Origin: Tetraselmis striata
Taxonomy: Eukaryota; Chlorophyta; Chlorodendrophyceae; Chlorodendrales; Chlorodendraceae
Direction of reading: 5' to 3'
DNA length: 64,000 nt
NCBI GenBank assembly: GCA_006384855.1
Contig: VCJN01000349.1
Coordinates: forward strand, 62,001 to 126,000
The notes under the pieces: model-generated
The model's database searches: none
Seen by the model: only the letters and a program-made list of their open reading frames with translations
What the model was told of the DNA's origin: nothing
Shown: positions 13,213-24,471 of the stretch, piece after piece
Layout: each line of letters starts with the position of its first letter
Numbering within the stretch: the stretch's first letter is position 1
Position numbers and translations under genes: made by a program

Positions 13213-13850
13213 CTCCCCGACGTTCGGCCGCCCGATACGCGGGAGGGGGGGGAGGGGGGGTTATGCGCTACAGTGCCGCCAGGTCCAGCCCTCTTGCGTC
13301 GTTGTCACGCCAAGTCTGCGAACTAGAGTGGCTCTGCCCTGTCCCCCTCCGCGGCCTCCGCCGGAAATATATGGCAGCTGCTCGTAGGCGGTGACGAATT
13401 GTCTCGATTGCGGACTAAAACACGTCTCGTTACTGCTGGCCCGGAAAAGTGTGACGAAGTCTACACTCGGGGCGCCAGCGCGGTGTCCTGCCTGGCGGGG
13501 TGGTAATGGGGAGGAGGGGTTGGCTGTTTCTGGGTTGAGCGTCGTAACGACGAGTTAGTCGTGGCGGTGATGCATGTCGACGACCAAACATGCCGCCCCG
13601 CGCGTTTTCCCCGAAAGCGGCTCCCTGCGAGCGAGCGCAAAGAGAGGCGCGGCACTGGTAGCGCTAAATAAGGTCGATCCACAACACCGCGCCCGTCGCA
13701 GCGCCGCCATAGTCGCCCAGCGCATCCGACAGGGACCCGCAACAGCAATCTGCGCAGCGCGAATAATAAGTAGGGGTCGCTAGTGGGTACGGTCAGTAAG
13801 TCGGATTTCGGTATGCAACACACAGTGGACGACAGGGTTAAGGAGGGTGA
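13213..13850. other. Intergenic upstream of the exostosin gene
   Basis: This is the promoter side of the exostosin gene. Open frames here show no motif. A TAACCC-type motif and short G runs are present, but nothing can be assigned. Confidence 0.4.
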
Positions 13851-13912
13851 GCGCGCCCTTGAGGCGCTCGATTCGGTATTTATGGTCCGTGGAGGGGACA
13901 TAATTCCCATTA
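13851..13912 (+). repeat. Dispersed ~60-bp repeat, second copy
   Basis: This matches 3979-4038 with scattered changes (shared GCGCTCGATTCGGTA and GGGACATNATTCC). It ends just before the first bases (GATCTAA) of the adjoining YR element, so it may be target-site context for that insertion. Confidence 0.55.
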
Positions 13913-14040
13913 ATGATCTAAGAGGCATATCATACGGACATCGCGTCATCAGATAATCCTGTCATCGGATAAATACTCGCACCGGAGCGTGCCACGTCGT
14001 AACTGATGACATGCCCCGCGCCGCTATCTGATGACAGACC

Positions 14041-14104
14041 CGCGTGTATACTGTACACGGGGGCATTTCCATTTGGAAATGCCCCCGTGTACAGTATACA
14101 CGCG
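14041..14104. repeat. 64-bp palindrome inside the TIR element
   Basis: Arms 14041-14071 and 14074-14104 (31 nt each) are perfect reverse complements around TT. Outside them GCCGCTATCTGATGA and its complement continue the pairing after a 6-nt one-sided bulge, giving a hairpin of about 100 nt (about 14020-14119). Confidence 0.9.
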
Positions 14105-14291
14105 TCATCAGATAGCGGCCTCGGCCAGCCCATTTTCAAAACATTTTCGCCCAGTCTACCTACCTGCCCGGCACCCGCCGACGCCATGGCAGGCTCCACC
14201 GAGCAATCTCCGCAACGGACAGCCAGGCGGGGCGAACCCACATGGGAGACCCGCCCTCCCCGCACTATGGGGGGTCATGTTTCCCCTGGGT

Positions 14292-14687
14292 TCACGGTTT
14301 CGCCGCGGGAGCTACGCGCGAAGGCCCGTGCACTGGCGGGGCGCAGCGGCCGCAGCCCTGGCGCCTCGCCCGCCGCCACCGCGCTGCGCCCGTCTCGCCC
14401 GCCCGCGCGTGGTCATCCCTCGACAGCCGGCGCAGTGCCTGATCCTTGTCTCGCTTCTCGTTGCCTGCACGGTTAGGATGGCGTGCGCTCGCGTGGCCAT
14501 GGGGCGTGGCCCCGTTGTCATCCTCATCGGTGTACGCTTCGTCTGTATGCGGTGTGTCCATGTCTATGTCCAGTGCGGCCCCGGCAATGGCCAGCATCCG
14601 AGGGTACGCGCTGCCCTCCGACTGCGCGTTGCCGTAGGTAAGTGCAAGCCCTTTAACTTCGTCTACGGCAAAGCTGGGACGCTCCAT
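14292..14687 (-). CDS. Hypothetical ORF inside the TIR element
   Basis: This is a 131-residue open frame starting MERPSFAVDEVKGLALTYGN. An acidic segment (DIDMDTPHTDEAYTDEDDN) is followed by a basic Arg-rich half. It could be the second protein of a Harbinger-like element, a captured host fragment or a chance frame. No domain is recognisable. Confidence 0.25.
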   Translation of the reverse strand: MERPSFAVDEVKGLALTYGNAQSEGSAYPRMLAIAGAALDIDMDTPHTDEAYTDEDDNGATPHGHASARHPNRAGNEKRDKDQALRRLSRDDHARAGETGAARWRRARRQGCGRCAPPVHGPSRVAPAAKP

Positions 14688-17600
14688 GACTGTCCAGTGT
14701 GGATGGGCGGGACGGACGGGGCGAGAGACACGAGGGAAAAGATGGTGTTTGCGGGCCCGATGGCGGCGGCGGAACTAGAAGCGCCGGTCGATTTCTTGCG
14801 ATATCTGATGACAGACCAACGCATCTTGATATTTGTCCGTATGAATCACATCTCTTGTCATGCGTTAGCGTTGTCGACGTGGCAGCCCGCGGTGCGCGAA
14901 CGGTAGATGATGACAAGGATTATCTGATGACGCGATGTCCGTATGATATGCCTCTAAACTAGTTTATGGGGTTTCCTTCCTTGACCTAACCGCTTTTCAG
15001 CGCTACAAGTGCTGCTCAGTGGTACGGGAACTAGGCACCTGTCGTTGCGCCCTTTTTGGGTGCAGCACGAGTAGACATAAAAGCAGCCATAACAGCTGAG
15101 CATGCCATCTTCCAGTTTTCGCTGCGTTCCACGCAGCGATGGTAAAGCTGTCTCGTAACCTGTTCCGAGCAAGGTCCCCCCAGGTTGTTATTCAAGACCA
15201 CACCCGGCTCACCACCCGTGTGTGATATTCTCATCCGTACGTCCGTGCGTTACCATGCCAGATGGAGAAGAACCCGTCGTTGAGCCGACGCTCGAGTCGC
15301 TACACGCAGACATGAAGGCCCAATCTACATTACCGCGCGAGCTTGCAACAGCGTTGGCCCAACCGATGGCTCGTGAGCGCGTTGTTGATGGAGAAGGGGC
15401 ACATAGCTCCGGTTCCGGGCAACGCATCGCGGGACAGCCGACAGGCAGCGGGGGAGCCGCAGAGCGCCCCGACTTGCTAGAGCTAGCCCAGAGCGGCCGT
15501 GTCGGAGGATGACGAGGATGACTACCTCGCGGTGCCAAAGCTACTGCAGCGAGCAGAGTCTGGTTATGAGGCCGTTCGACCGGTCAGCCGAGTGCCTGGA
15601 CTCTTCCCCTTGAGCACCGACCTAACGAACGAGTACCTCAAGCAGGATGACCGGCGTCTGCCGGCCCAGGAGGAGTATCTGTGGATGTCGTGTTTCGGCG
15701 CCCACATGGCCGCGCTTTTCGTGGCTCTCGACGAGCTGCTGCCCTACGTCCTTGCTGCCAGGCAGTCAGGACTTCACCCCCTTTCTCGCGAGAGCTCGGA
15801 ACCACGCCGAAGCCATCGACAAGGCGTTTCGCTTTCGTTTGATTGGCCTTCCTACGGAGGCTTAATGAGGTCAAGCGTGTGCACGGTGACCAAGGTGTTC
15901 TGGACGTGCTGCGAGCCCAGCACTTTCTGCTTGCTTTTGAGCATCTGGGTTCCGCGATTTTTGGGGACCTCATGAGGGACTACGAGCGTCACGTCTTCGA
16001 GGCGACCGTGCGTGGCCAGCAACGCAAACGCAACCGCTACTGCTCGGGTAGCGGAAGCAGTTCCAGGACGCGGGCGTGGACGAGGGCGTGGCGGTGGACG
16101 TGGGCGTGGCCGCGAAAGTGAGCACGAGTGACGGTGTGAGGCGCCTTTCGTCGGAGTTGCTGGAGCTTTGCAAGGACACCTTTCGGTGACCGCCGCAAAG
16201 CGCACCCTTGCAGCTCAACGGCGGGATGAACGCCATGTGTCAGGACCTGACCCCCCACCTTACAGACTTCATTTAGACCTTCCTCGGTGCGGCGCTTCTT
16301 ACAGCTACAGCCAAGTGCGGCTCAACCATCCGCACACATGCACACGCACGGCGGCTCAACCAACCGCCTCCCGTACCATTTCATCACTGCGTCCATCGGT
16401 TGTCACACTGCGTGTTACAACCGGTTCGCAACGACCAAGCTTCGCGCGTGTACGTTACGCGCGTGACAAGCGCTACGAGCGCGAAGGGCGCGCGAGGCGG
16501 CCCTCCTACCTGAACCTAGCCCCGCAAACCCGTGCTGGTGCTACTGCAAACCCGTCCAGGAACTACCGGCCAACCGCCGGGAACCTAACCGCTGCTGCCG
16601 AGTACTTTGCAAATAGCAGTCGCCTCCCTGGTACTATATCGGTATGACGACGCACTTACATACGTAATTGACGAGTCCGAGGCTGTCGCTCCTTGGGCTG
16701 CTTAACTGCGATCTCGACTGCATGATGCTTTCGGCTCAAACGAGTTAGGACAGCGGACGTTCGACCTGCCCTCCGGCTCCCTCACCGCTCAGACACTCAA
16801 GAGCTACGCCGGCAGGCTACTGTCTCAGTTCGCGGAGTTTACGCACCGACTCCGAGAACATCAGCCCGCTCGAGGCGACTACTACTAGTGTCGTCCGGTA
16901 CGTTGCCTGGATTGGTGAGCGAGGACACATTGGAGCTAAGTCACTGCAACCCTACATGTCTGCAATCAACACGTTCTTCGAGTTGCACAACCTCGACCCA
17001 ATCGCCAAGGACAGCCTACACCTTACTGCAGCTAGACGTGGGCTGATGCTGCGGCAGCGCCGTCTGGAGGACGCCCCTTTGCGAGTTCCTCTGCCTGCTG
17101 ATGTAGCTTACAGATTCGTCGAGAAGGCCGAGTTAATTACGTCTGCTCCCACCACATAGTACCAGCACGACTTCCCAGCCCTCAGGGCCTCGGTTGTCAA
17201 CTTCATGTTCTTGCCAGAGGACTTACTGGCGTTTCATGCCGAGTGCGGGACGTGCATGTCGACGATTATTACATTACCATGCAGGTGTACCGCGAGAAAG
17301 GTCGCGCTGGTTGACGGGGACCCGACGACCTGCGCGTGCTTCTCCTTCCGGTGTCAGAACGCCCCCGAGTTGCACGCCTCCTGCACCACTTCATCGACAA
17401 CGTACAGTCCGTTCCCCTTGTTATTGTTGCCTTGGCTGAAACAAACTTCTGGGTGGCCACCCCAAGCGAGCAGTCAAAATCTTGGACCGCCGCTACCATT
17501 TCGGACTGGATGTCTACAGCCATCCGTCTTGTCGGTGCTGCCACTCCCGCCGGCACTTCCTGGACCTCACACAGCCTTCACAAGGGAGCAACGTCTGCTG

Positions 17601-18195
17601 CCAATGCCATCGGAGCTCCATTGTCCCACATTCGCTATCGAGGCGGCTGGGCCACTAACTCCGACGTCGTTCTGGTCTACATCGACCCCAACGTTCTTCC
17701 TTCACCTTGCGCATGGTTCTTCATTGGCCACATCGCCCCCCTACGCCACTTCAAGTCCAGCAGGACTCCGCAGCGGTGGCCTTCCCGGTGCCTCCTTCAT
17801 GACCAGGCGCCACCCCTTCTCCGTCAATCCACCGCTCTCTCAGTTCGCTCATGACTGGCAAAACCAGACACAACTTTGAAATGATGTAAGCTAGTTTATG
17901 GGGTTTCCTTCCTTGACCTAACCGCTTTTCAGCGCTACAAGTGCTGCTCGGTGGTACGGGAATTAGGGACCTGTCGTTGCGCCCTTTTTGGGTGCAGCAC
18001 GAGTAGACATAAAAGCAGCCATAACAGTTGAGCATGCCATCTTCCAATTTTCGCTGCGTTACACGCAGCGCCCTCCTTGACTCCGTTTTCCCTCCACGCT
18101 TTTCACTTTACCTTCTTGGCAATTTCGGCTCTTGACTATGTAAAGCAGCCTGTGCGACCTTTTTGGCAAATCAAGACTCAACTCTGAAATGTGTG

Positions 18196-19435
18196 TGTGT
18201 CTGTTTTTAGTGCCTGTGTTCTGCCGTTTTAACTGACGGGTGTGAAGTATGGGGCATGGATAGGACTAGCGGCGCGAATAAATTACAAGCCGTACTCAGT
18301 TAGGGCTTGCGGTGCCTCATTGGGGTGGGTAAAAACTCCCCTGGGGTGGCCACTACACCGATGCTGCGGGAGTTGGATATTGCGCCCTTAGAGGCTACGG
18401 CCGCTGCGGCACGGGCTCGGGCGTTCCGTAAAGCATCCGACTTGAAAACATGTATATCCCATTTAGTAGATCAACCAAGTCGGGTGCGCCCTAACACGTG
18501 GACGTCGGGGACAGTGCGGTGGTTAGATCGACTAGCTAGGGCGAACGTAGGGCTAGCTGAGGGGGCGCACCTTCCACTTGGGTGGAGGTCACTAGCCGCG
18601 CGCGATGCCGCTAAACTAGTAAAGGCATCGGTGTGGGCGCGCTACGAATCGTCGGCATCGTTAGCACGCAATAAAACTTGGGGTATATATGTCCATGCGT
18701 CTTATGCGTCAAACCCGTTGCCACGGTACGGTATGGGTATCCCCGCGGGGGTTGTGGCCGGGCTGCACATTATGATACAAATACGCACCCGAGTATTTCC
18801 CACTGCCCGCCGATTGGCCCGGATCCATGCCATGCCTGAGCGGTTCCTGGGGCACTGCCCTGCATGTGGCGGAGGTGAATCTGAGACTATCGAACATATG
18901 TTAGTGGATTGCCCGCGGTGGGGGTATCACCGTAATAATTTGGGGTTGTTAGTTCCGGAGTTCAGGGATTTTATTAGTAGTCATGTTATTGCGTTAACAC
19001 TACCCGTGGACTTCACTGCCTTTATTTTGGACGGGATCCCCCGTCCGTTAACGGCGCCTTGGATTTTACTGGGAATGGGAAGTTTATCCAGCTATGGCGT
19101 CGGGCCCTCCCTCGCTCACATTGCCTGCGTTGTTGCACATGTATCGTACTCCCGAAATGCTTTGCTCCGCGGGTTGGGGTTTGCCCCAATTCGCATTACT
19201 AGAATGGGTCGACGCCCAAACGGGTAGGGTAGACCTTTCGTGGTCAGTGCCGGGTAATTTCATGGCAGTGTTTTAGACGGTGATCCAACAGTGTTGGAAA
19301 TTCGTCACTGGTCTTCAATTAGTCTTGCGGAATGCTTCGGGAATTTGCTTGATGACTATAACTGAGCGTCGCCTACCCATGGCTTTCCGTAACTGGATTG
19401 CTGCCTAAACGGCCGCCGTAAAGACGATCATGCAA
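18196..19435 (+). mobile_element. 5'-truncated LINE (non-LTR retrotransposon) with zf-RVT domain
   Basis: The + strand codes for the C-terminal part of a non-LTR reverse transcriptase. It starts near 18230 with a CEVWG-type motif typical of the end of the RT thumb, followed by an in-frame stop and then a 306-residue open frame (18307-19227). A zinc-binding C-X2-C-X9-H-X4-C (CPACGGGESETIEHMLVDC) lies at about 18859-18915, as in the zf-RVT domain. A frame change near 19090-19200 leads to an overlapping tail frame ending 19276. There is no endonuclease or RT core, so it is a dead-on-arrival 5' truncation. It starts within a few bases of the 3' end of YR copy A. The 3' limit is approximate. Confidence 0.7.
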
Positions 19436-19477
19436 GGGGGCAATCCTGTCCCGGGGGCAAAAAATAATTAAGTAGTG

Positions 19478-21987
19478 GATGCGATGCTGCTGTAGTGCAT
19501 GCGAGTCTGGCTTTGCCAAAATAGTGCGAAGGCTGTGTTCCACGGAAAAGCGCCATTGTATGGCTACCTGTAGGAAGGTTCAGCGAAAGGGGAGGGAATG
19601 TCGGAGGAGGAGCCCGCAGGGCGGAGGCGGAAAACCAGAGGGCGCTGCCGAAGGCGGCGAGCTGGAAGATGGCAGACGAGCTGCTGGTGGCTGTCCTACG
19701 TAGCTCCCCGGCCGGGAGCGCAGGGTTCACGGGCGATGGGGCAGCCCGTACCAAAAGCCGATGGTATCAGTTACTTAACCGGTTGAAACCACTAACAGAC
19801 CGGACGGGTCCCACTAGGACAGTTATAATCCGTTAAGAAACCCCATAAACACGTTTACATCATTCAACATGCATTCGAGTCTGGTTGTGCCAGTTTACAC
19901 GCGGTCCGTTTACGACTGCGAGCGTAGGCACTCGGCAGGCGTGCCAACCAGACGAAGGCGGAAGATGTCTTGAGTTGTAGAAGGGGTAGCGACTATCGCA
20001 ACGAGAGGTTCAACCTCGATCGAGGCGCAGGCGCATCAGACGCGGACGGGACATGTTGACGCCGCATGACTTAGGCCGGACGTGTCGCAAAATAAGGCGC
20101 CGTCTCCTGACGGCGCCCTGCAGCATTTGCCGCGAGCTGTGGTTGCGTGCGGCACGAGCCGGCACTGCATGCCGGTAGAAGCATGGGTAGAAGTGGCCAA
20201 GTTGGCGACGAATACCGCTGCGAAGCAGTGGCACAGGTACCAGTAGGACGAATACCGCTGCGCGCTTGAGCGAGCAAGCGCGCCGCGTACAGCCAGATGA
20301 AGTACTGGTACGATGTACCCGACGCGATGGTGACTCTGCACATGTACTAGCTAGCGATGCACGTTACGAGGGGTGGACACGTAACAACACGCCAAGACAG
20401 CGATATAATGCGGGTGCCATCACCAACGGTGGTTGTTTCGCCCCCTCGCGCGAAGGGCGGCGGGTGAAACGCACGACGCTGAGGGGCGCGGGAACGTGGG
20501 ATCATGTGTGGTCGTGTCGTATCGGCTCTTAGGTGTGTCGGGGTTGGTTGCCGGCGACGCCGCAGAAGACCCGCCGACTCGGTAAGCTGCCGCCGTGGGT
20601 CTTTCTTCGCGGAGAGCGGCTGCTGACCACCCCACAAGGCGCAGGCTCAAGATGACGCCACGAAACGCACAAGTCGCGTTACGTGGCGGAGCTGTCCCCC
20701 GGCGGACAGCTCGTGTTGTCACAAATGAGATGTCGTAACGTCGGGAGCGCGTTGGCCGGCGTAGAGGCCCTTGTAGCCTATGCCGGCCCGTAACGTTGCC
20801 AATGATGTCGGGGCGAGGGTGACGACGAGGCGGCCGTTGCTGCTGCACCAGCGACGGTCGCCAAATTCCCAAACCTAGAGTCGGCCACGGGTATATTAGT
20901 ACACCACGAGACGCCATGCACGCCAGCAGGTGGTAGAGCTGCCCCCCGGCGGGCACGCAGCTGCAGGTTGTCGTGGTCCTTTTGACGACGACGCTGCGGT
21001 AGGGGGCGTCGGAGACGCGTCGGGACGAGCCGCACAAACGCCTCCCTCTACGACCATAGCAAACGTTGCTGGAGTATAATTGGGGCGAGGGCAACGGGTC
21101 CTCTCAAAACACCGGCGCATGAGCGGGGCCACCCCCGTAACGGACCAATTACGCGAGTAGATTTGGAAAATCACAACATGTAACGACCGTTGATGCCACG
21201 ACGCCTTGATGCCAGGACACGCGGACCGGGTTGCAGTGTCTTGCGGGACAACAAATGGTCGCCCCGACGACACGGACGTCTTCCTCGGTCCGGGCCGATT
21301 TGTTGCGGTAGGCGTAGTTGTCGTCGTTGACAACCGTGACGAGCAGCGGCCATGGTGCCGAGCGCGTCCACCTCACCTAACCACACGAGTTGTCTACTGC
21401 GACATGCCCCGAAGGCATGTAATGCGACTCTACTACGAGTATTGAGGTTAACCCCCCCCCCCCCCCCCCCCCACCCAACGGGGACCCCCAGCTCCAATCC
21501 CTTGCCGTGCGCATCGCTACCCGAAAACGTCCCGGCTGCAAAGCCATGGCAAAAATAGACAACGACCTCGGGCGCACGAGAAGGGAAAACCGCATTACCG
21601 AGGGGTTGTCTGTCGATGCCTAATGTTGTAACGCATGTGCGCGGCACGACGACTCACTACCGGGTGGATGAACCTCGGTGCGGACTTGTGGAGCCTCAGT
21701 GACCTTCGTGCGCACAAGTATGCGAAGCCGCTGCCGAAGGCAACAAGCTTGAAGATGGCAGACGAGCTGCTGGTGGCTGTCCTAAGTGGCTCCCCGGTCG
21801 GGAGCGCATGGCTCGCGGGCGATGGGGCAGCCCGTACCAACAGATCAAGATGGTACCAAAAGCCCGTACCAAAAGCCCGATGGTACCGGTTACTTAACCG
21901 CTTGAAACCATTAGCACACCGTACGGGTCGCACTACGACAATTTTGATACGTTAGGAAACCCCATAAACACGTTTAGATCATACCCG
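19478..21987 (-). mobile_element. Non-coding split-direct-repeat element (second family)
   Basis: Read on the - strand it begins GATCTAAAC-GTGTTTATGGGGTTTC at 21987, the same end rule as the YR elements. It carries an A-type repeat (about 21985-21715), an interior of about 1.8 kb, then a B1-like stretch, a second A copy (about 19890-19640) and a B2-like tail ending near 19478. The two A copies share long blocks such as GAAGATGGCAGACGAGCTGC and GATGGGGCAGCCCGTACCAA but have diverged by indels and substitutions. No recombinase or RT can be recognised inside. It looks like a non-autonomous relative of the YR elements and is old. Confidence 0.65.
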
Positions 21988-22759
21988 TAAAGCTAGAGGT
22001 GATAGCGACCGATCATCCTTGTATGCTGTTGTCAAGCAAATAAGGTTACAAATCCGCAAGTAATGATTAATTCATCCGGGCATAAGAATGAAATAACGAT
22101 TGTAGTACGCGAGGCAAGCCACTCAAAACTCCCCGAAAAGGTGCTTTGGCATTATTCCAAGCCTTTAGGGGGGGGGGGGGGGGGAGGGGGCGCGGCACAT
22201 GGCCTAAGAAGCAGACCCGCAAATTTGAACGAAGTGAGGGAGGGTGGGCGTGGCTGTCGCGGCACGATCCCATGATGGGTGCATCGCGACAAAGGAAGCA
22301 AGGTGGGGACAGACAATCCCCTTGCGCTTTTAACCACACGACGAAGCAACATGCGGGAGCAACGCTACCCGAGAAAGCTTCGTCGAGAACCGCACGCGGG
22401 TGGTTTTGTACGGGAGTACAGTGTCGATGCATCTCCTCCAGACGCCGCGGGGTCGATGCGGCTCCTCGGGCGGTATGGCGTATTAGCACCGGACATATTA
22501 GCACCGTATTTGTGCCGTACCGCGCATGCTAAGTAGACGACAAGGGAAAGGTAACCCCACCTTCTAGTAGTTAACATTTCAAGGAAGCAAGGGCGGGGGC
22601 GGAGGCACATTGCCAACATCTCTTGGGCGCCGGCCACATGGCGCCGGCCGGGCGGGAGAGCAGCGACCGCCCAAGAGAGAAACGGCTCGCTACCCTCGCA
22701 CGGCGGGGCGTGCGAAGGGCGGGCGGGGGGAAGCGGACGATGTAGTCCGTAGCCAGCTC
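21988..22759. other. Intergenic with a G run at about 22169-22184
   Basis: No gene is supported. Open frames in all six frames lack motifs. The sequence grades into the minisatellite that follows. Confidence 0.4.
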
Positions 22760-23863
22760 CATGCAGCGACGGATCGATGGCGTCGACCAACTGAGTGTCT
22801 AGGGGCGGCGAAAGCGACCGGGGCACAAGTGCATCGGCCGCTCGTTGGCGCCGAGCAAATGCTTGCGCATACCGTGAAAGCCGCCGGGCGGGGCGCAGGA
22901 TGCAGTGGCGGCACAATGGGGCCGGCCATCCGCGTGTCCGGTCCGCGGTTGCGACCGGGGCACATCGATGGTGCAGGGCCGCGGAAGCGACCGGGACACA
23001 AAGTGCAGTGGCGGTCCGTTGGCGCCGACCCGCTGCGTGCCTGGGGTTGCGAAAGCAACCGAGGCACCTTGTGCAAAGGCCGCCCGTTTGCGCCGACCAG
23101 TTGCGTGCGCATGCCGCGGACGGAGGCGACCGGGGCGCATGCTGGTGCAGGGACGGCGTGACGGCGCCGACCAGCATCGTGCCCCAATCGCGGAAGGGAC
23201 CATGGCACACGGTGCGTTGGCGGCCGGTTGGCGCCAACCGGATGCGTGCGCATGCCGCGGAAGTGACCGGGGCGCAGGGTGCAATGACGGCGCTTCGTCG
23301 CCGACCGGCTGCGTGTGCATGCCGCGGAGGCGATTGGGGCACGTGACACAGAGATCTCTGTGTCACGTGCCCCAATCATCGACGGCCCCAGTAATCGTCG
23401 ACGGTATGACGGCGCCGACTAGCTGCGTGCCCGGGCCGCGGAAGCGACCATGGCACAAGGTGTATTGGCCGCTTGATGGCGCCGACAACTGCGTGTCCGA
23501 GGCTGCGAGAGCAACCGAGGCACAACGTGCAGCGGCGACCCCTTGGCGCCGACCAGCTGCGTTCCCGGGCCGCGGAAGCGACCGGGACACATGATGCAGT
23601 GGCGGTGCGTTGGAGGCGGCCAGCTGCGTGCATGGGGCTTCGAAAGCAACCGAGGCACCTCTTGCAGAGGTGGCCCGTTGGCGCCAACAAGCCGCGTGCG
23701 CATGCCGCGGGGACGACCGAAGGCGCATGGGAGCATGGACGGTCCGACAGCGCCGACCACCTGCGTGCGCATACCACAAGAACGACGGGGGCACATGGTG
23801 CAATGACGGCCTGACGGCGCCGACCAGCTGCATGCGCAGGCCGCGGAAGCGACCGAGGCACAT
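22760..23863. repeat. Degenerate minisatellite array, ~60-70 bp units
   Basis: About 17 diverged units contain GGCGCCGACCAGCTGCGTGC, then a CCGCGGAAGCGACCGGGGCAC-like block, then a TGGTGCAATGGCGG-like block. Long open frames appear on both strands because the unit lacks stops; they are repeat by-products rather than genes. A related array is at 31570-31830. Confidence 0.85.
23332..23377. repeat. 46-bp perfect palindrome within the minisatellite
   Basis: The two 23-nt halves (GATTGGGGCACGTGACACAG... and its reverse complement) are exact, centred on AGATCT. It interrupts the array, and the units continue in the same direction on both sides. Confidence 0.92.
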
Positions 23864-23885
23864 CACTGTGAGATTCAGATGTGAC
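23864..23885 (+). repeat. Array terminus, inverted partner of 31548-31569
   Basis: The 22 bases beginning CACTGTGAGATTCAGATG stand at the right edge of the minisatellite. Their exact reverse complement stands at the left edge of the second array, while the units themselves run in the same direction at both loci. This is what the two ends of one TIR-bounded element would look like. Confidence 0.75.
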
Positions 23886-24471
23886 GTAAATGTGCCCTAC
23901 TGGTGACGAACGACGACATACGGGGACGATACGGGACGGACGAGGGACGTGGATTTCATACCCAGTAGCGACGACTATCGCGCGCGACCTGTAAAGTACT
24001 ATATGAATTTCTCGTTTCCATAATTTCATCAAATTGATATGCGCACGCGGGCTCGCGTGTCGCCCGCCGACGCGGAGCACCCGGGCTAAGTACAGGCGGA
24101 TGTACGCACTCATTGCACATCGCCGCACATCGCTGACCGCACATCGCTGACCGCTGACCCCGCGGTGTGCCGCGATGTGCGGCACGACGGGCGGAGGTGT
24201 GGGCGGATGTAGGTGGTACGGTAGGTGGTAGGCGGTAGGTGGTGTTCGTAGGTGCGCGTTTTAATGCAGCCGCCCTAACTGCTGATGATTGTGTAACGCC
24301 CCAGCACGCGCATGAAGTACGGGGTCGCCTCACGGTCACCGCCGCTCACCGTTGAATCAAGCGCGGACAGCCGCGCACTCGCATCTGTGTTGCCTGCCGG
24401 TGGTGGGTTACATCCACCCCAACTCTCAACCCCCCCCCCCCCCCCCCCGCCCCCCGCGCGCGGCAGCAGGC
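23886..24471. other. Intergenic, upstream of the BED/Tudor-like gene
   Basis: It includes a short imperfect CATCGCTGACCGCACATCGCTGACCG repeat (about 24118-24160), GGTAGGTGGTA-type repeats (about 24205-24245) and a C run at about 24431-24448 just before the predicted start codon. Confidence 0.45.

Larger units (their letters stand above)
13922..14954. mobile_element. 1,033-bp TIR transposon (PIF/Harbinger-like MITE or small element)
   Basis: The ends are inverted repeats that match perfectly for about 38 bp, starting GAGGCATATCATACGGACAT on each strand. They are flanked by a TAA duplication at 13919-13921 and 14955-14957. Removing the element and one TAA restores GATCTAAACTAGTTTATGGG, which is the intact terminus seen in sister YR elements at 46082 and 49002 (reverse strand). 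That confirms both insertion and TSD. TAA target sites are typical of PIF/Harbinger. The interior has a near-perfect palindrome at 14041-14104 and many TGATGAC-type motifs. No transposase is recognisable, so it is probably non-autonomous. Confidence 0.85.
13915..18193 (+). mobile_element. YR element copy A (DIRS-order, PAT-like split direct repeats), interrupted by a TIR element
   Basis: This is a fossil copy. The element begins GATCTAA at 13915-13921, is interrupted by the TIR element at 13922-14954, and resumes at 14955. Parts in order: repeat A1 (to about 15137), gag-like ORF1 region (about 15255-16130), recombinase ORF2 region (about 16150-17880), short B1 (about 17852-17880), repeat A2 (about 17885-18071) and B2 (18072-18193). 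A1 and A2 are near-identical ~180-bp direct repeats. The end of B2 repeats B1 (GCAAA-CAGACTCAACT-type). No reverse transcriptase is seen. The recombinase region retains SWTSHSLHKG and YRGGWATNSDVV. The copy is broken in several places, so it is older than copy B. Confidence 0.72.

Noticed and set aside
14957-18071. A1/A2 direct repeats of YR copies as ordinary LTRs
   Set aside because: Sequence B2 lies beyond A2 and repeats B1. There is no TG...CA end and no 5-bp target duplication, and the coding part has a tyrosine recombinase but no integrase or RT.
22799-23866. Long overlapping open frames on both strands of the minisatellite
   Set aside because: They arise because the GC-rich unit lacks stop codons. 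No start context, introns or family support.
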